A stretch of 64,000 nt of DNA from Anaerobutyricum hallii (GTDB taxonomy: Bacteria > Bacillota > Clostridia > Lachnospirales > Lachnospiraceae). Made by a program: the position numbers and the translations under genes. The notes under the pieces are model-generated. The model ran no database searches, had not been told where the DNA came from, and was given only the letters and a program-made list of their open reading frames with translations. Location: positions 1,955,001 through 2,019,000 of the forward strand of contig NZ_LT907978.1 of the NCBI RefSeq assembly GCF_900209925.1. Reading direction: 5' to 3'. Below, piece after piece: positions 20,511 to 30,250 of the stretch (within the stretch, counting starts at the first letter, position 1; each line of letters opens with the position of its first letter).

Positions 20511-21560
20511 CTATGATTTATTATTAAAAATCTCATCTAAATCATCGGTTAGATTTCTGAGAGTATTTACAACCTTTCGGTAATCCATTCGTTTCGGTCC
20601 GATAATTCCGACCGTTCCTGTTCCGCCTTCCTTCAATTCATAAGTGGCAGTTACGATACTGCAATCCCTTAAAGACTGTACCTGCGTCTCGTTACCGATA
20701 TAAACCTGTATGCCATGTTTTTCTTCCTGATTCACTGTATCATCCACAAGCTTTACAAGCTGCTTCTTCTCCACTAATGTATCAAGAAGTGCTGTTGTAT
20801 GCTCAGGATTAACAAGCTCAGGATACTTAAGCATATTCGTTGCTCCGCTGGTATAAATCTCCATGTTGTCTGCTTCGTGAATTGCCTCTACAATTCCACT
20901 GAAAACTCCTTCTAAAATATCTGCATGCATCCCTGCCTGCACCTTCATCATATGAACTAACTCGATATTAATATCATTCAGTGTCAGTCCTTGAAGAAAA
21001 GAGTTCAACAAAATATTAAGTTTTAAAATCTCGTCATTTCCAAGTGGTTCATCCATATTCATGAGTACGTTCTTTACCGTATCATTCCCAACTACGATTA
21101 CTACCAAAAGCCTCTGTGTATCCACCATAGAAAGCTGAATAAACTTAAGCTTCGATTCCTTAATCTGTGGTGTGGAAATCAATGTAGCGTAGTTCGTGTT
21201 CGCTGCAAGTAAATCTGCAACGTTCTTCAGAACCTCTTCCATGCGATCCATCTTATTAATCAGATCCTGATGTTCCTTCTCCCTCTCGGTTTCCCTGATT
21301 CGAATCTCATCATTCTCTTCCATCAGACAGTTCACATAATAACGATATCCTAAATCTGAAGGAATCCTTCCGGCAGAAGTATGTGGCTGGAGGATATATC
21401 CAAGTTCTTCGAGATCCGCCATCTCATTACGAATCGTTGCTGAACTCAAATGTAAATCAGAATCTTTGGCAATCGTTCTGCTTCCTACCGGATCTCCGGT
21501 CTCTAAGTAAGTAGAAATAATTGCTTTTAAAATTTTCATCTTACGTTCATCCAGTTCCAT
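20511..21560 (-). CDS. hrcA: Heat-inducible transcription repressor HrcA
   Basis: Repressor of class I heat-shock genes that binds CIRCE and is kept active by GroEL. It has 349 residues. The N-terminal winged helix (LDERKMKILKAIISTYLETG, SSATIRNEMADLEELGYI) precedes the GAF-like HrcA domain, and VGIIGPKRMDYRKV lies near the C-terminus. It heads the operon and is autoregulated through the CIRCE at 21586. Confidence 0.97.
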   Translation of the reverse strand: MELDERKMKILKAIISTYLETGDPVGSRTIAKDSDLHLSSATIRNEMADLEELGYILQPHTSAGRIPSDLGYRYYVNCLMEENDEIRIRETEREKEHQDLINKMDRMEEVLKNVADLLAANTNYATLISTPQIKESKLKFIQLSMVDTQRLLVVIVVGNDTVKNVLMNMDEPLGNDEILKLNILLNSFLQGLTLNDINIELVHMMKVQAGMHADILEGVFSGIVEAIHEADNMEIYTSGATNMLKYPELVNPEHTTALLDTLVEKKQLVKLVDDTVNQEEKHGIQVYIGNETQVQSLRDCSIVTATYELKEGGTGTVGIIGPKRMDYRKVVNTLRNLTDDLDEIFNNKS

Positions 21561-21585
21561 CTCTTACTCCCTTCCTTCTTAGTTA

Positions 21586-21612
21586 TTAGCACTCATCATT
21601 ATCGAGTGCTAA
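21586..21612 (-). promoter_or_regulatory. CIRCE operator
   Basis: TTAGCACTC, nine bases, GAGTGCTAA: a perfect match to the CIRCE inverted repeat bound by HrcA. It lies 26 bp upstream of the hrcA start and downstream of the promoter's -10, so it is within the transcript. Confidence 0.97.
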
Positions 21613-21626
21613 TATCTACATTCATT

Positions 21627-21655
21627 AAGTTATCACTATCTGCAATCCTTGTCAA
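21627..21655 (-). promoter_or_regulatory. hrcA operon promoter
   Basis: TTGACA (21650-21655), a 17-bp spacer and TAACTT (21627-21632), immediately upstream of CIRCE. Confidence 0.75.
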
Positions 21656-21686
21656 GTATATTTTCGATTTTTTTCTTAAAATCTTT

Positions 21687-22877
21687 TTACAACATAAAAT
21701 CACAGAAAATATAATCGCTCACATCGATTCCTGCATCTGTAAGACGAAGCATTTCCCCATTTTTTATCCATTCAAGCAGATCAATCTTTTCATATTTAGA
21801 TATCACTTCTCCGTACACGTCCATGATATTTTTATGAAAACACTCCCTGAACTCTTTTTTAGAAATGCCAGCTCGTTTGCGCAGCCCTAAAAACATAAAT
21901 TCTTCTATTTTATCTTTTTGGCTTAATACAGTATAATCTTCCCTCATCATAAAAGGAACATACGGCTCTTTTTTATAATGTTCCAAGTTTCTCTCATTTG
22001 AAAAACGAGTTCCTTCAAAATAAGAAGATGCGCCAAGCCCAAAGCCAATATATGGAACCCCGCTCCAATATCCAAGATTATGAATACATTCCTTTCCTTT
22101 TAATGCATAATTAGAAATTTCATATCTGTCATATCCGTTTTCTGCAAGAATCTCCTTTGTAAACTGATACATTTCGCGGTCTGCTTCTTCATTCGGAATC
22201 TTTTTATGAATCTCTTCTGATTCGTAAAAAGGGGTTCCTTCTTCTAAAATAAGACTGTATGCAGAAATATGCTCCGGTCGCAATGCCATTACTTTTTCAA
22301 GCGTTTTCTTATAGATACTCATCGTCTGGCCCGGAAGACCACTCATCAGATCAATATTAATATTTTCAAATCCAGCCTTTCTAGCCAGCTCATAATTTTT
22401 CAAAAACTCTTCCCATGTATGAATTCTTCCTAATAAATACAGGCAGGAATTATCTGCACTTTGCAATCCCATACTCAGACGGTTTATACCAGCATCTTTA
22501 TATGCAGAAAGATTTTTCTTTGTAAGAGTTCCCGGATTCGCCTCCATTGTAATCTCTGCTTCCTCTTTTATAAGAAAATATTTCTGAACCACCTGCATAA
22601 TATTCTTTATCTGATTGCCAGAAAGAAGAGATGGGGTACCTCCTCCTATAAAAATACTTCTTACCTGATAAGTATCTTTATTATTTAAAATATCATTTAA
22701 AACTATACCTGTCTTCTCTATCTCTTTTACCAAACATCGAACATACTCTTCCCTGTCTTCTGCACTTGAAGGAAAAGAAAGAAAATCACAGTAGTTACAC
22801 TTCTTTATACAAAATGGAATATGGATATATAATTCCAAGTCTTTTCGATTCTCACATATCTCACACATTGCACCCAT
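21687..22877 (-). CDS. hemW: Radical SAM heme chaperone HemW (coproporphyrinogen oxidase-like)
   Basis: Heme-binding radical SAM protein long annotated as oxygen-independent coproporphyrinogen III oxidase. It has 396 residues. The radical SAM signature CIKKCNYCDF sits near residue 23. Further motifs are IFIGGGTPSLL, ITMEANPGTLT, INRLSMGLQS and the HemN C-terminal domain (EFMFLGLRKRAGI). The Cys before the CxxxCxxC motif that marks true HemN is absent. It lies upstream of hrcA, as in many Firmicutes. Confidence 0.92.
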   Translation of the reverse strand: MGAMCEICENRKDLELYIHIPFCIKKCNYCDFLSFPSSAEDREEYVRCLVKEIEKTGIVLNDILNNKDTYQVRSIFIGGGTPSLLSGNQIKNIMQVVQKYFLIKEEAEITMEANPGTLTKKNLSAYKDAGINRLSMGLQSADNSCLYLLGRIHTWEEFLKNYELARKAGFENINIDLMSGLPGQTMSIYKKTLEKVMALRPEHISAYSLILEEGTPFYESEEIHKKIPNEEADREMYQFTKEILAENGYDRYEISNYALKGKECIHNLGYWSGVPYIGFGLGASSYFEGTRFSNERNLEHYKKEPYVPFMMREDYTVLSQKDKIEEFMFLGLRKRAGISKKEFRECFHKNIMDVYGEVISKYEKIDLLEWIKNGEMLRLTDAGIDVSDYIFCDFML

Positions 22878-22951
22878 AAATGATCCTTTCCTTTTAAATT
22901 TAAAAACGTTATCTCAGTATAACATATTTCAAAAAAAAATTCATTTTACGC

Positions 22952-22980
22952 TTGACAAACTGCTCGAAAATCAATAGAAT
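22952..22980 (+). promoter_or_regulatory. rpsT promoter
   Basis: TTGACA (22952-22957), 17 bp, TAGAAT (22975-22980). A leader of roughly 90 nt precedes rpsT. Confidence 0.75.
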
Positions 22981-23079
22981 ATAGAAGTATGTTTACATTA
23001 GATTGTCCGTGTCCGAAATAATGCAAAACAATATAAACATAATAATAATTATAAGTAATAATATTTGGAGGTGTACAGA

Positions 23080-23343
23080 TTGGCTAACATCAAATCTGCA
23101 AAAAAAAGAATTTTAGTTATCGAAACAAAGACATTAAGGAACAAATCTATTAAATCTAAAGTAAAAACTTGTATTAAGAACGTAGAAGTTGCTGTAGCAA
23201 AAGGTGACAAAGAAGCTGCACAGGCTGCTTTAACAGTTGCTATTTCTGAAATCAACAAAGCTACTTCTAAAGGAATTTTCCACAAGAATACAGCAGCAAG
23301 AAAAGTTTCCCGTCTTACAAAAGCGGTTAACGGAATTGCTTAA
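23080..23343 (+). CDS. rpsT: 30S ribosomal protein S20
   Basis: Primary 16S rRNA-binding protein. It has 87 residues and is highly basic (ANIKSAKKRILVIETKTLRNK... NTAARKVSRLTKAVNG). The start is the TTG at 23080, preceded by TTGGAGG. An upstream in-frame TTG at 23065 would overlap the ribosome-binding site. A TTG start is used by several rpsT genes and can be linked to autogenous control. Confidence 0.96.
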   Translation: MANIKSAKKRILVIETKTLRNKSIKSKVKTCIKNVEVAVAKGDKEAAQAALTVAISEINKATSKGIFHKNTAARKVSRLTKAVNGIA

Positions 23344-23360
23344 TTAAAATAAAACATTTA

Positions 23361-23397
23361 TCTCCGAAAAGAGCGGCTGCTTTTCGGAGATTTTTTT
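23361..23397 (+). terminator. rpsT terminator
   Basis: TCTCCGAAAAG/CTTTTCGGAGA stem followed by seven T. Confidence 0.95.
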
Positions 23398-23458
23398 ATC
23401 TCAGTCGAGAAGACTCCCACCTCTTTCAGGTGGTGAGTGACGGCTGCTCGACTTGAAT
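23398..23458 (-). repeat. Palindromic repeat CAAGTCGAGC...CGACTGAGATAAA (copy 2, inverted)
   Basis: Same sequence as 17820-17883 in opposite orientation, with the CCACCT/AGGTGG hairpin and the AGTCGAG/CTCGACT outer pair. It directly follows the rpsT terminator and lies between convergent rpsT and holA. Confidence 0.75.
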
Positions 23459-23489
23459 TTATCTTGTTATTTTGCCAAATTGTATGATA

Positions 23490-24476
23490 TTAGGGCAAAA
23501 GTAATTTGCAAATCAGAGCTTCTACTCCAATCTGATCTCCTATTTTTCCGGTTTTAATGTCTTCTTCTATCTGAATACATTCCTCGATACATCTTTCTAA
23601 TGTTTTTTCTCCATAACCTCTTAGCTGCTGTTCATTTTTTCGAATGGCAAATCGTGGGATTCCAGCGGTTTTGGCGATGGCATCATCTGGTTTGCGAAGT
23701 GTGCGCATATTGGAAATAATATGAAGAATCCGATATTGACGCACGATCAGAAATAAAATATGCATTGGCGGTTCTTTTAAAAGAATAAGATCATTATAAT
23801 ACCCAAGTGCCGCCGGCTTATTTCCTCTGGCAATGGCATCTACAAGGTCAAATATTTTATCCTGTACTTCCCCGGATGTAATCGCATCAATATCTTCTTT
23901 TGTAATTTCTTCTTTTTCTCCGACATAGGCGATTAACTTATCTGTTTCATTCTTTATCTGAAACATATCATCTCCAACTTTTTGTAGAAAATATATTGCA
24001 TCATTTTCTCGAATCTGCTTCTTTTCCTTTCCAAGCAAAGCTGCAATCCAGCGCAGAAGAACTTTTTCTGTTTGATTCTTTTTCAAAAATTCTCCAATAT
24101 AACCATTCTTTTTTATCCACTTGTATACTTTAGAACGTTTATCCACTTCTGATTCGCATATAAGAATACAGGTCGTTTCCGGCATATTATCCATAATATT
24201 CACAAATTCATCTTTTCCTGTTTTTAAGATTCCTGTTCCATCTAAAAGCAAAAGACGTTTTTCGCTAAAGAACGGATAGGTAAATGCCAGTTCCTGCAAG
24301 GTATTGATATCTACTTTCGCATCGGTAAATTCTGCGTAGTTCATCGTATCACCTTCTCTGATCATTCCATTCTTCAGCATATGCTTTGCCTGAAGGATAA
24401 GATATGGTTCATCTCCAGTCAGAAGATAGACTTTATAAAAAGATTTTTCTTTTATCTGTTTTTTTATTTCTTTCAT
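23490..24476 (-). CDS. holA: DNA polymerase III subunit delta
   Basis: Clamp-loader subunit that opens the beta clamp. It has 328 residues, with an N-terminal AAA+-like fold without a Walker A motif (FYKVYLLTGDEPYLI), LLLLDGTGILKTG, and the C-terminal collar domain with KIFDLVDAIARGNKPAAL. It lies 19 bp downstream of comEC, the usual comEC-holA pair. Confidence 0.93.
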   Translation of the reverse strand: MKEIKKQIKEKSFYKVYLLTGDEPYLILQAKHMLKNGMIREGDTMNYAEFTDAKVDINTLQELAFTYPFFSEKRLLLLDGTGILKTGKDEFVNIMDNMPETTCILICESEVDKRSKVYKWIKKNGYIGEFLKKNQTEKVLLRWIAALLGKEKKQIRENDAIYFLQKVGDDMFQIKNETDKLIAYVGEKEEITKEDIDAITSGEVQDKIFDLVDAIARGNKPAALGYYNDLILLKEPPMHILFLIVRQYRILHIISNMRTLRKPDDAIAKTAGIPRFAIRKNEQQLRGYGEKTLERCIEECIQIEEDIKTGKIGDQIGVEALICKLLLP

Positions 24477-24495
24477 AAAAATAAATTCCTCGTGT

Positions 24496-26952
24496 TCATT
24501 GATTTTTAAAATAATTTATCTGATACTTTTGCCCGTTACTCTCGATATGAATCGCACCTCCCCATAAAGTTCCGTAAATATCTGCTCCATTTTTTTGCAG
24601 TCTTTTTATGGTTTCCTTATGTGGATGCCCATATAAATTATTTTTTCCGGCTGACAATATTGCTTTTTGAGGATGCACCATTTTTAAGAATAAATCTGTC
24701 GTAGAATTCTTTGAGCCATGATGCGCTGTTTTTAAAATAGAAACAGGTGACGGTACCTCTTTCATGAACAATGCTTCCTGTTCTCCTGGCAGATCACCTG
24801 TAAACAGCATCGTAAACTTTTCATATGAGAGAGCAAATACTATAGAACCACTGTTAACATCTTCATCATCCCATCCTTTTACTGGATGAAGACAAGATAG
24901 GCTTATTCTGTCAAGCTTTATAATATCTCCCTTACTTATTTTTAAAACATTGGCGTTACTCTTTTTTATAACTTCCAATATATTTTTCTTGCTTTCTCTG
25001 TCTTTTTCCTGTACTTCCCTTTTTTCTGTCTTTTGTTCAGGGAAACGCATCGCTAACGTATCCGGAAGAATAATATTTTTCACAGGATACTCTTCTTCTA
25101 ACAATTCTCTTATCCCCGAAATATGATCCTCATCCGTATGGGTTATTATAACATAATCTAGATGATCTGTTCCATAATATTTCAAGGCAGGAAGAATCGT
25201 ATAGTCTGCAATATGTTTCGTTGATGTACTGCCCCCATCAATCAATACGGTTTCGTTTGCAGGGGTTTTTAAAAAAATACATTCTCCCTGACCTACATCA
25301 AGCATACTGATCTGTAAAGGAGGCACCGGTCTGCAGAATCTTCCTGCAATCAAGATAAGTATAAAAACACATCCCACACTCCATAAACGATAATACCAGC
25401 AAATAAACAGACACAACTCTGCCAGATAAAAAAGGAGAATCTTCCCCCATGATGGACACCCTGTTACAATAACGGCACCCGGCATCTTATGAATAAACTG
25501 GAATATCACATGAAAGCCTCTTAACAATAGGACTGCGGGGATACATCCTGCCATGCCTGCCCATAGCTGAAACAATCCCACGACTCCACCTGTAATCGCA
25601 CTAAGCAAAAGCGGGCTCATTGCCGGAATTACAAAAAGATTCAGCAAAACACTATATGGACTCCACTGATAATAAAACCGTAGCAATAACGGACCAATTA
25701 CCATAGAAATAATAACACTTGTAAAAAAAGCCTGCCTTATTCTTTTTTTCCACTTGCTTTCTATTAAGAATTCACCCGGTATCAATTTACTTTTTCTTCG
25801 TTTTTCCTCCAGTTCTTTCGCAAAAGGAACAATCATTCCAATGGCAAAAATAGAAGTAAATGAAATAATACATCCACTTTCCAGAATTCTCAGTGGACTG
25901 TCATATAACATTAATATTCCCGCCAGACTCATAGAAGTAACCATATCATATTCTGCTCCGAAATACTGTGCCAGCAAAAAAACCAAAAACATAATGGCTG
26001 CCCGGAAAACAGAATTTCCAAAACCGGTCATAATCGCATAGAATAACAGAACAAAGCTTGAACAGATACATGAAACAGCATAACTAAACTTTCTTTTTCT
26101 TAAAAAACGAAACAACATTCCTCCAACGATAGAAACGTGAAGCCCGGAAACGGCCAGCAGATGCGCCACTCCATTTTCTTCATATAAACGTTTCTCTTCA
26201 CTAGACAGTTCTGTCTTATCTCCCAGAAACATTGCTTTTAATAAACCATATTCATTTTCAGAAAGTATATAGCAATAAACTGCATCCATTCTTTCTCTTA
26301 CCCTGCCTGCCATCCGATATACCGACAAAGGCCGTTCCTTCTTTCTGCTAATCGCCTTTCCAAAGAACTGATAGCGGATTCCCAAGGAATAATAATATGT
26401 TCTTGCATCAAATTCTCCTGGATTAGAAGTTTCTTTGATTGCACTCAGTCTGCCTGTACAACTGATCTGATCTCCCGGATAAATCTTCTTTTCAGATACT
26501 TTAATCTTTAAAATACGACATTTCGCCCTTAATTTATAATTTTCAAAAAAATAACTTCCTTTTTTATACTTTAAAGAACCCTTCCCTTCTTCCCAAAATG
26601 AAACTTCACTTAATGTAAGCTGGTACTCCCCTTCCGCTGTTTTCTTTACAAACTCTACATTTCCGCTTAATGTACCATCAATCTCTCTTTTCGCAAGCAT
26701 CTGATCTGCCGTATCCGGGTATTCTGCTCTAAGAAGCAAAAGACCTCCGGCAAAAAATAAACCATAAAATATAATTGCATATATAAAAAGAGGGCTCCGT
26801 TTTCTTTTTATTCTCTGATACAATCCAAAACAGATTAAAATAAGAATAAAAAGAAACAAAGCCATCACAAAAAAACCTGTCCTGTTTAAAGAAATGGCTA
26901 CAGCCTCTCCAAGCACAAGCCCCATAAAAAACAGAAAAAATGGTCTTTTCAC
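24496..26952 (-). CDS. comEC: ComEC/Rec2 family DNA-uptake channel protein
   Basis: Polytopic protein proposed to form the channel for single-stranded DNA entry in competence. It has 818 residues with N-terminal membrane helices, an OB-like segment, the Competence domain (about 230-500, GLLKAMFLGDKTELSSEEKRL, HLLAVSGLHVSIVGG) and a C-terminal metallo-beta-lactamase domain (DVGQGECIFLKTP, YVIITHTDEDHISGI, LKTAHHGSKNST). It appears full length, so DNA uptake could be functional. Other com genes are not seen, apart from the ComEA-like protein at 30251. Confidence 0.95.
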   Translation of the reverse strand: MKRPFFLFFMGLVLGEAVAISLNRTGFFVMALFLFILILICFGLYQRIKRKRSPLFIYAIIFYGLFFAGGLLLLRAEYPDTADQMLAKREIDGTLSGNVEFVKKTAEGEYQLTLSEVSFWEEGKGSLKYKKGSYFFENYKLRAKCRILKIKVSEKKIYPGDQISCTGRLSAIKETSNPGEFDARTYYYSLGIRYQFFGKAISRKKERPLSVYRMAGRVRERMDAVYCYILSENEYGLLKAMFLGDKTELSSEEKRLYEENGVAHLLAVSGLHVSIVGGMLFRFLRKRKFSYAVSCICSSFVLLFYAIMTGFGNSVFRAAIMFLVFLLAQYFGAEYDMVTSMSLAGILMLYDSPLRILESGCIISFTSIFAIGMIVPFAKELEEKRRKSKLIPGEFLIESKWKKRIRQAFFTSVIISMVIGPLLLRFYYQWSPYSVLLNLFVIPAMSPLLLSAITGGVVGLFQLWAGMAGCIPAVLLLRGFHVIFQFIHKMPGAVIVTGCPSWGKILLFYLAELCLFICWYYRLWSVGCVFILILIAGRFCRPVPPLQISMLDVGQGECIFLKTPANETVLIDGGSTSTKHIADYTILPALKYYGTDHLDYVIITHTDEDHISGIRELLEEEYPVKNIILPDTLAMRFPEQKTEKREVQEKDRESKKNILEVIKKSNANVLKISKGDIIKLDRISLSCLHPVKGWDDEDVNSGSIVFALSYEKFTMLFTGDLPGEQEALFMKEVPSPVSILKTAHHGSKNSTTDLFLKMVHPQKAILSAGKNNLYGHPHKETIKRLQKNGADIYGTLWGGAIHIESNGQKYQINYFKNQ

Positions 26953-27012
26953 TTATTCTCCCTTTATTGGTTCATCGCAAATCACCTATATGTATACCTG
27001 ATCTGCGGTCAA

Positions 27013-27095
27013 TATTATGATGTTAGGGTCCCAAAGTCAAACACCTTATCGTACAAGCACGAACGGCGTTTTGACCTTTTGACCCTGACATCATA
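27013..27095. repeat. Intergenic palindrome, ATGATGTTAGGGTC family (copy 2)
   Basis: Outer arms ATGATGTTAGGGTC and GACCCTGACATCAT, with inner AAAGTCAAAC and GTTTTGACCTTTT. It fills the gap between the GerMN gene stop codon and comEC. It is related to 338-416. Confidence 0.75.
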
Positions 27096-28097
27096 TTATT
27101 TACATAAAGAAAAATTACTTGTCAGAAACGTATCGAACTTTTCAAATTCATTTAACTTACTGACTCTTTTCCCATCAATCGTAAACTGAACCTGATAAGC
27201 AGTATCTAGATCAGTAAGAGTATTCACCATCGCATACACCGTAATCTTTTCCTTTACATCTGCTACAGCATTCTCTATATCACTGCTCAAATCCACATAA
27301 CAGGTATTATTCATAATCTGCGTCTGATTCACATGAAAATCCTGTGAGAGTGGACTCTTCAAATTCTTCTTTGAAGCCGGAGGATTCTTCAGCATAAGAA
27401 GAACCTGCGTTTCAAGTGGAACATTATTCTTTACTTCCACTTCTCTAAAACAGGAAATAAGCTTATCTCCTGTCTTATTCGTATAATATAGTTTTACTTT
27501 TTTCTTTTCTGAATAAATACTCTTCTCTCCATCATCTGTCAAAAGAGTATCTTCATTCATCAGCCCTACCGGAACTTTGTCTGTATCTAATAAACTAGAA
27601 CCATTGACAGAAAAAGTAATCCCTTCAACTCCTTTAATCTGAAGCAGCGACTTCACAACAGATGTACGAAGTAATACTTCCTTTACATGACTAAGCTGAC
27701 CATAGGCTGCACCAAAGTCTATATTCTCCTTTCCGTTTTCCAAAGGCGAAACATCATTTACTGCAATCCCATCAAAAATGGATGCCTTATACTCACTTGT
27801 ATTATTCCCCTCTGTATCGGAAAGTTTATAAAGCACTTCATAAGATGCCTTTACCGAATCATTCGGATTCTGTAAAGTATACGGAACCTTTTTAAATCCA
27901 TCTTCTTCTGCATTCAGATAATATAAGTTAATTGTATTCTTATCTTCTGCCGCTTCTGTTGTTATCCCTTCCCCGCTGTCCGTCTTTTCCTTTGATGCTG
28001 CGGAAGATGCCGTATTGCCACCGTATCCACACAAAGTACTTAATAAAAGCAGACTCAGGAAAAATAACAGATATCCTTTTCTCTTTAATCTTCTCAT
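27096..28097 (-). CDS. GerMN-domain lipoprotein
   Basis: 333 residues. A signal-like N-terminus ends in LSTLCGYGG, a loose lipobox (the residue before Cys is Leu rather than Gly or Ala). A Ser/Glu-rich linker is followed by two GerMN-like domains, the second with TQVLLMLKNPP and YVDLSSDIENA. GerMN domains occur in GerM (sporulation/germination) and LpqB-type envelope proteins. It starts 11 bp after the sensor kinase and is probably its co-transcribed envelope partner. Confidence 0.85.
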   Translation of the reverse strand: MRRLKRKGYLLFFLSLLLLSTLCGYGGNTASSAASKEKTDSGEGITTEAAEDKNTINLYYLNAEEDGFKKVPYTLQNPNDSVKASYEVLYKLSDTEGNNTSEYKASIFDGIAVNDVSPLENGKENIDFGAAYGQLSHVKEVLLRTSVVKSLLQIKGVEGITFSVNGSSLLDTDKVPVGLMNEDTLLTDDGEKSIYSEKKKVKLYYTNKTGDKLISCFREVEVKNNVPLETQVLLMLKNPPASKKNLKSPLSQDFHVNQTQIMNNTCYVDLSSDIENAVADVKEKITVYAMVNTLTDLDTAYQVQFTIDGKRVSKLNEFEKFDTFLTSNFSLCK

Positions 28098-28108
28098 GTG
28101 TCTGTCTC

Positions 28109-29566
28109 CTATCCAATATAATTGAGAGGGATACGGATAATAAATGTTGAACCCTCTCCTTCCTTGCTGTGAACACGAATGGAACCTTTATGCATTAAAA
28201 TAACATTTCTTGTTATAGCAAGACCAAGACCGGTACCGCCTGTTTCTCTTGAACGTGCCTTATCTACCCGATAAAAACGTTCAAAAATCTGTTCCTGACA
28301 ATCTTCCGGAATACCACATCCCGTATCTTTTACACGAATATAAAAGAACTTATGATCCGCATTCAGTGAAACATCTACACTTCCGTTATCATCATTATAC
28401 TTTACAGCATTCTCAATAAGATTATTGCATGCCAGAGAAAGCTTTACCTCATCTACTTCTGCTATTACTTCACGCATCGTCTCCAAACGAATCTTAATGC
28501 CTCTCTTTTCCGCAATAGGAGAAATCCTCTTTAACAACACCTCTAACAGATCATTAATCTTTACAGAGGAAATATTTAAATTTGCCTGCGTTTTATCCAT
28601 CTTCACTAATGTAAGCAAATCTGTAATGATCTGATTCTCCCTGTCAATCTCATGAACAATATCATTCATAAATTCTTCATAAAGCTCCACTGGAACATCT
28701 GGCTGCATCAACAGGGAATCTGCCAGAATCTTCATAGAAGTGATCGGTGTCTTTAATTCATGAGAAACGTTCGATACAAATTCCTGTCTTGTATTCTCCA
28801 GTTCCTTATATCGATTAATAATCTTATTAAAAGTAGAGGAAAGATTATAAAATTCTCTAAAATTCTCTTCAACCAATCCTTCTTCCTGATGTCCTGCTGC
28901 AATAATATCAAGTTCATTTTGCATTCTTCGAAAACTATTACGAATGAGAAGTGCAACGAGAACACTAAAAATTATTGTAATGATTATAAAAATACCAAGA
29001 AGATTATCTCTCTGATCATATAGATATTCCGACATCTCATTACAATTATGCAGCGAAACAACTGCAATGATCAATCCTCTTATATCTGGCTTTTCACTGC
29101 TCTTATCCTCTATGGGAAGAATAATCTGAAGATATTGATCCCCTATATATCGGTAGGAAACTTTTTCACCGTTCATAGCATGAATCGTCTCTTTTGTAAC
29201 AAGGTACTTTCCACAGTTACGATTATATGTGTCAGCAAGAATCTTAAAGTGGCTGTCTATTAACAGAATCCTCCCCTCAAGATTATTGGCAAGCTGCTCC
29301 ACTTCAAATATACTCGCCCCAGACTCTCCCGAAAGACTGCTCATATTATAATTTCGGAATCCGTTATTTACAATCTGATTAGAAAGTACGGCACACTGCT
29401 TTTGTGTGTACCGTACTCTCTGATCAATCGCCTTTTTCTCATAATAATTGATCTGACTTGAAATTCCCACTATCAAAAAAATATTAATCAGGAAAAATGT
29501 TAAGATTCCGACTACCTGATATAATGAAATATAGCGGAAAACTCTCCTTATACTAATCTTGGAAAT
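28109..29566 (-). CDS. Sensor histidine kinase (start uncertain, possibly ATT)
   Basis: Membrane kinase with an extracytoplasmic sensor (about residues 45-185 counting from the upstream start), a second membrane helix, a HAMP-like linker, HisKA with FVSNVSHELKTPITSMKILADS and HATPase_c with NLIENAVKYN, DTGCGIPE and GGTGLGLAI. The first canonical in-frame start is the TTG at 29476, but it falls inside the first membrane helix. Upstream codons (YQVVGILTFFLINIF) complete a normal helix back to a stop at 29575, with no ATG, GTG or TTG. ATT at 29566, after GGGGTAGGA, is the best candidate. It overlaps the end of the response regulator gene. Confidence 0.85.
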   Translation of the reverse strand: MSKISIRRVFRYISLYQVVGILTFFLINIFLIVGISSQINYYEKKAIDQRVRYTQKQCAVLSNQIVNNGFRNYNMSSLSGESGASIFEVEQLANNLEGRILLIDSHFKILADTYNRNCGKYLVTKETIHAMNGEKVSYRYIGDQYLQIILPIEDKSSEKPDIRGLIIAVVSLHNCNEMSEYLYDQRDNLLGIFIIITIIFSVLVALLIRNSFRRMQNELDIIAAGHQEEGLVEENFREFYNLSSTFNKIINRYKELENTRQEFVSNVSHELKTPITSMKILADSLLMQPDVPVELYEEFMNDIVHEIDRENQIITDLLTLVKMDKTQANLNISSVKINDLLEVLLKRISPIAEKRGIKIRLETMREVIAEVDEVKLSLACNNLIENAVKYNDDNGSVDVSLNADHKFFYIRVKDTGCGIPEDCQEQIFERFYRVDKARSRETGGTGLGLAITRNVILMHKGSIRVHSKEGEGSTFIIRIPLNYIG

Positions 29567-30242
29567 AGTATCCTACCCCCCATTTTGTATGAATATAAAG
29601 CGGCTCACCCGGATTCTTTTCGATCTTTTCACGAAGCCTTCGGATATGTACGTCCACTGTACGAACATCCCCCGGATAATCATACCCCCATACAATATTG
29701 AGCAGATTCTCTCTGCTGTAAACTTTGTTAGGATGGAAAGAAAGAAGTTCTAACAAATCATATTCTTTGGCGGTAAGTTTCACTTCACTTCCCTCAACAA
29801 ATACTCTTCTGCTGTCGCAATCTATCTTCAATCCATTCTTCTCAAATACTTTCTTCTTCTCATCTTCTGTTACTCTCTTGGAGCTTCTGCGCATGATGGC
29901 CTTAATTCTGGCCTTTACTTCAAGAATATTAAATGGTTTTGTAATATAATCATCTGCTCCATACTCCAGACCGAGAATCTTGTCCATGTCATCACCTTTT
30001 GCTGTCAGCATGATAATTGGCATATTAGAAAATTCCCGAATCCTCTGGCAGACTTCAAACCCATCCATCTTCGGAAGCATCACATCAAGAAGAACAATAT
30101 CGTACTCTGTCTTCTTAGCCATCTCAAGGGCTTCTTCCCCATCATAGGCGCAGTCAACTTCCATATCATCCTGTACAAGAGAAAATTTAATTCCCTTTAC
30201 AATCAGACGCTCATCATCGACAACCAGCACTTTTTTTCCCAT
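29553..30242 (-). CDS. OmpR/PhoB-family response regulator
   Basis: 229 residues. The receiver domain (VLVVDDERLIVKG, phospho-acceptor Asp in DIVLLDVMLPKMDG, TAKGDDMDKI, conserved Lys in DYITKPF) is followed by a winged-helix output domain (LTAKEYDLLELLSFHPNKV, YPGDVRTVDVHIRRLREKIE). It is of the WalR/PhoP type. It precedes and overlaps the sensor kinase. Confidence 0.95.
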   Translation of the reverse strand: MGKKVLVVDDERLIVKGIKFSLVQDDMEVDCAYDGEEALEMAKKTEYDIVLLDVMLPKMDGFEVCQRIREFSNMPIIMLTAKGDDMDKILGLEYGADDYITKPFNILEVKARIKAIMRRSSKRVTEDEKKKVFEKNGLKIDCDSRRVFVEGSEVKLTAKEYDLLELLSFHPNKVYSRENLLNIVWGYDYPGDVRTVDVHIRRLREKIEKNPGEPLYIHTKWGVGYYFQD

Positions 30243-30250
30243 AACACACC

